A DNA stretch of 6,934 bases. It comes from Enterobacteriaceae bacterium UBA3516. GTDB taxonomy: Bacteria; Pseudomonadota; Gammaproteobacteria; Enterobacterales; Enterobacteriaceae. A model generated the notes under the pieces. That model ran no database searches, was not told where the DNA came from, and was given only the letters and a program-made list of their open reading frames with translations. The DNA is taken from the NCBI GenBank assembly GCA_002377245.1, contig DFPL01000249.1:1-6934 (forward strand), in the 5' to 3' direction. This document shows, one piece after another, positions 4,186-6,934 of the stretch. The position numbers were made by a program, and so were the translations under genes. The number at the start of each line of letters is the position of its first letter. Positions within the stretch are counted from its first letter, which is position 1.

Positions 4186-6861
4186 ATGTCGTTTACCCTA
4201 CGCGAAGCCAGTAAGGACACGTTGCAGGCAGAGAATAAAACGTATCACTACTACAGCTTGCCACTGGCCGCAAAGGAACTTGGGGATATTGCGCGTCTAC
4301 CCAAGTCACTTAAAGTTTTACTGGAAAACCTCCTGCGCTGGCAGGATGAAGAGTCAGTGACCGAAGAGGACATCCGGGCATTGGCCGGTTGGCTGAAATC
4401 CGCCCATGCGGACCGGGAAATTGCCTACCGTCCTGCGCGAGTGTTGATGCAAGACTTTACCGGTGTTCCGGCCGTAGTCGACCTTGCCGCCATGCGTGAG
4501 GCGGTAAAACGCCTCGGGGGTGACACCGCTAAAGTCAATCCTCTCTCTCCTGTCGACCTGGTCATTGACCACTCCGTTACCGTCGATCACTTTGGCGATG
4601 ACGACGCGTTTGAAGAAAACGTGCGTCTGGAGATGGAACGTAATCATGAGCGCTACCTTTTCCTGAAATGGGGTCAGCAAGCGTTCAGTCGTTTTAGCGT
4701 GGTTCCACCTGGCACCGGCATTTGTCACCAGGTGAATCTGGAGTACCTGGGCAAAGCGGTGTGGAGCGAACTGCAGGATAAAGAGTGGGTAGCCTATCCG
4801 GACACGTTGGTCGGCACGGACTCGCACACCACCATGATTAACGGCCTGGGTGTACTGGGCTGGGGGGTAGGGGGGATCGAAGCGGAAGCCGCAATGTTGG
4901 GTCAACCGGTATCGATGCTCATCCCGGATGTCGTCGGTTTCAAGTTGAGCGGGAAATTACAGGAAGGGATCACTGCAACCGACCTGGTTTTAACCGTCAC
5001 GCAGATGCTGCGTAAGCATGGGGTGGTGGGCAAATTTGTTGAGTTCTATGGCGACGGGCTGGATTCGCTGCCGCTTGCCGACAGGGCCACCATTGCCAAC
5101 ATGGCGCCGGAATACGGGGCAACCTGTGGATTTTTCCCCATCGACGGCGTCACGCTTGAGTATATGCGTCTTAGCGGGCGCAGCGAAGAGCAGGTCGCGT
5201 TAGTTGAAGCCTACGCGAAAGCGCAGGGCATGTGGCGTAATGCGGGCGATGAGCCGGTCTTCACCAGCACCCTTGAACTCAACATGAATGATGTAGAAGC
5301 GAGTCTTGCCGGGCCAAAACGTCCCCAGGACCGTGTCGCATTAGGTGACGTCCCCCGCGCATTCGCTGCCAGTTCAGAACTTGAACTTAACACTGCCCAA
5401 AAGGATCGCAAGCCCGTTGAGTACACCTATAAAGGCCAAAAACACCAGCTACCTGATGGCGCAGTCGTTATTTCTGCCATTACTTCCTGTACCAACACAT
5501 CAAACCCCAGTGTGTTAATGGCTGCGGGCCTGCTGGCGAAAAATGCGGTAAAAGCCGGTCTTAAACGTCAGCCCTGGGTGAAAGCGTCCCTCGCGCCTGG
5601 CTCGAAAGTCGTATCGGATTATCTTGCGCAGGCACGTTTAACACCGTATCTCGATGAGCTGGGCTTCAACCTGGTGGGCTACGGTTGTACGACCTGTATC
5701 GGTAACTCCGGTCCGCTTCCTGAACCTATAGAGCAGGCTATCAAACAAGGCGATTTGACCGTCGGCGCAGTGCTTTCCGGCAACCGTAATTTTGAAGGCC
5801 GTATCCATCCTCTGGTGAAAACCAACTGGCTTGCTTCACCGCCGCTGGTGGTGGCGTATGCCCTGGCCGGGAATATGAACATCAATCTGGCGACGGATCC
5901 ACTGGGTCATGATCGTAAAGGCGATCCTGTGTATCTGAAAGATATCTGGCCTTCAAGCCGGGATATCGCCCGTGCGGTTGAGCAGGTTTCGACCGAGATG
6001 TTCCGCAAAGAATACGCGGAAGTATTCGAAGGAACGGAGGAGTGGAAATCTATTCAGGTTGACCGTTCGGACACTTACGGTTGGCAGGATGACTCTACCT
6101 ACATTCGTCTCTCGCCGTTCTTTGACGACATGATGGCGACGCCGAAGCCAGTGGAGGATATTCATGGTGCACGTATTCTCGCCATGCTCGGGGATTCTGT
6201 CACCACTGACCATATCTCGCCTGCGGGGAGTATTAAAGCCGACAGTCCGGCCGGTCGCTATCTGCAAAGCCATGGCGTGGAACGCGGTGATTTCAACTCC
6301 TACGGTTCACGTCGCGGTAATCATGAAGTGATGATGCGCGGAACCTTCGCCAACATCCGTATCCGCAATGAGATGGTGCCAGGTGTAGAAGGGGGCATGA
6401 CGCGTCAGCTGCCGGGAGACGATGTGGTGTCGATTTATGATGCCGCCATGCGCTACCAGCAGCAGGGTACGCCACTCGCGGTCATTGCTGGCAAAGAGTA
6501 CGGGTCGGGCTCCAGTCGTGACTGGGCGGCGAAAGGGCCGCGCCTGTTGGGTGTTCGGGTGGTTATCGCCGAGTCGTTTGAACGTATCCACCGCTCGAAT
6601 CTGATTGGGATGGGGATCCTCCCCCTGGAATTCCCACAGGGTGTGACGCGGAAAACCTTAGGTTTAAGCGGAGAGGAGAAGCTGGACATTGCCAACCTCA
6701 ATCAGCTTAAACCCGGCGCGACCATTCCGGTGACGCTGACGCGCGCAGACGGCACGCAGGAGGTCGTCGATTGCCGTTGCCGTATTGATACCTCAACGGA
6801 ACTGACCTACTTCCAGAACGACGGTATCCTGCATTATGTAATTCGTAATATGTTGCATTAA
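4186..6861 (+). CDS. acnA: Aconitate hydratase A (stress-inducible aconitase)
   Basis: Interconverts citrate and isocitrate through cis-aconitate in the TCA and glyoxylate cycles; cytoplasmic, with a [4Fe-4S] cluster. AcnA is the stationary-phase and oxidative-stress isoenzyme, more stable than AcnB, and its apo form binds mRNA like its relative IRP1. The product is 891 residues, the E. coli length, starting MSFTLREASKDTLQ. Cluster ligands are Cys435 (ITSCTNTSNPS), Cys501 and Cys504 (GCTTCIGNSG). Other active-site signatures are GTDSHTTM (210-217), SGNRNFEGR (531-539), GDSVTTDHISPAG (from 669) and the swivel-domain YGSGSSRDWAAKGP (from 772) with the catalytic-serine region. Domains 1-3 precede a linker and the C-terminal swivel domain. 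It has its own strong ribosome site and leader, a terminator upstream, and ribA converging downstream. No break or missing key residue is seen. Confidence 0.99.
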   Translation: MSFTLREASKDTLQAENKTYHYYSLPLAAKELGDIARLPKSLKVLLENLLRWQDEESVTEEDIRALAGWLKSAHADREIAYRPARVLMQDFTGVPAVVDLAAMREAVKRLGGDTAKVNPLSPVDLVIDHSVTVDHFGDDDAFEENVRLEMERNHERYLFLKWGQQAFSRFSVVPPGTGICHQVNLEYLGKAVWSELQDKEWVAYPDTLVGTDSHTTMINGLGVLGWGVGGIEAEAAMLGQPVSMLIPDVVGFKLSGKLQEGITATDLVLTVTQMLRKHGVVGKFVEFYGDGLDSLPLADRATIANMAPEYGATCGFFPIDGVTLEYMRLSGRSEEQVALVEAYAKAQGMWRNAGDEPVFTSTLELNMNDVEASLAGPKRPQDRVALGDVPRAFAASSELELNTAQKDRKPVEYTYKGQKHQLPDGAVVISAITSCTNTSNPSVLMAAGLLAKNAVKAGLKRQPWVKASLAPGSKVVSDYLAQARLTPYLDELGFNLVGYGCTTCIGNSGPLPEPIEQAIKQGDLTVGAVLSGNRNFEGRIHPLVKTNWLASPPLVVAYALAGNMNINLATDPLGHDRKGDPVYLKDIWPSSRDIARAVEQVSTEMFRKEYAEVFEGTEEWKSIQVDRSDTYGWQDDSTYIRLSPFFDDMMATPKPVEDIHGARILAMLGDSVTTDHISPAGSIKADSPAGRYLQSHGVERGDFNSYGSRRGNHEVMMRGTFANIRIRNEMVPGVEGGMTRQLPGDDVVSIYDAAMRYQQQGTPLAVIAGKEYGSGSSRDWAAKGPRLLGVRVVIAESFERIHRSNLIGMGILPLEFPQGVTRKTLGLSGEEKLDIANLNQLKPGATIPVTLTRADGTQEVVDCRCRIDTSTELTYFQNDGILHYVIRNMLH

Positions 6862-6868
6862 GACCGTA

Positions 6869-6896
6869 CTGGCCGTGGGAAATTTCTCACGGCCAG
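6869..6896. terminator. Palindrome between convergent acnA and ribA
   Basis: A 28-nt near-perfect palindrome, CTGGCCGTG ... CACGGCCAG, with 12 paired bases (one G-T wobble) and an AATT loop, lies 7 nt after the acnA stop and 7 nt from the ribA stop. It has no T run on either strand, so it is a GC-rich hairpin serving both transcripts, as terminator, 3'-end stabiliser or both. E. coli AcnA binds the 3' untranslated region of its own message, which makes this stem a possible protein target. Confidence 0.7.
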
Positions 6897-6903
6897 CTTC
6901 GTC

Positions 6904-6934
6904 TTATTCGCTCAGTAAATGGCCCATCTTCGCC
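6904..6934 (-). CDS. ribA: GTP cyclohydrolase II, last residues only
   Basis: On the minus strand the window edge reads AKMGHLLSE followed by TAA. This agrees with the C-terminal end of enterobacterial RibA (KMGHLL near the terminus) and with the known convergent acnA/ribA arrangement. RibA converts GTP to the first committed intermediate of riboflavin synthesis. Only nine codons and the stop are visible, so the call rests on this short tail plus gene order; the rest lies outside the window. Confidence 0.8.
   Translation of the reverse strand, partial: AKMGHLLSE

Noticed and set aside
4354..4905. 183-codon minus-strand frame in acnA
   Set aside because: It is a shadow of the highly conserved acnA coding frame; no independent evidence.

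Overview
This window is a stretch of enterobacterial core chromosome. The protein sequences (TopA, CysB, AcnA) closely resemble the Escherichia/Citrobacter/Enterobacter/Klebsiella families, and the gene order topA - cysB - ymiA - yciX - ymiC - acnA - (convergent) ribA is the one I know from E. coli. Several substitutions show it is not E. coli K-12 itself. I cannot fix the genus without a database search. I see no mobile element, phage, CRISPR, tRNA or rRNA.

Layout. Bases 1-1954 hold the 3' three quarters of topA (DNA topoisomerase I, E. coli residues about 216-865), followed by a strong intrinsic terminator. Bases 2006-2138 are the AT-rich cysB promoter and leader, with two inverted repeats near the likely transcription start. 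cysB (2139-3113) encodes the LysR-type sulfur regulator and ends in a perfect 10-bp hairpin without a U tract. Bases 3151-3463 are an AT-rich gap with no gene but two notable DNA motifs: tandem Fur-like hexamers and a long spaced inverted repeat.

Bases 3464-3999 hold four tiny reading frames packed almost stop-to-start: ymiA, yciX, an unnamed 41-codon frame, and ymiC. Two of them encode single-pass membrane microproteins that share a W-x2-VF-x2-S-x-L-x-W core. A strong terminator begins only 5 nt after the ymiC stop. A regulated leader follows, with two mutually exclusive hairpins and a near-perfect Shine-Dalgarno, and then complete acnA (4186-6861, stress-type aconitase). The last 74 bases hold a 28-nt palindrome and the extreme 3' end of ribA on the minus strand.

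The larger genes are conventional and intact. topA relaxes negative supercoils, cysB activates sulfate assimilation, acnA serves the TCA/glyoxylate cycles under stress and stationary phase, and ribA starts riboflavin synthesis. No new large system is present. What is least explained is the microprotein cluster and the regulatory architecture around it and the acnA leader.
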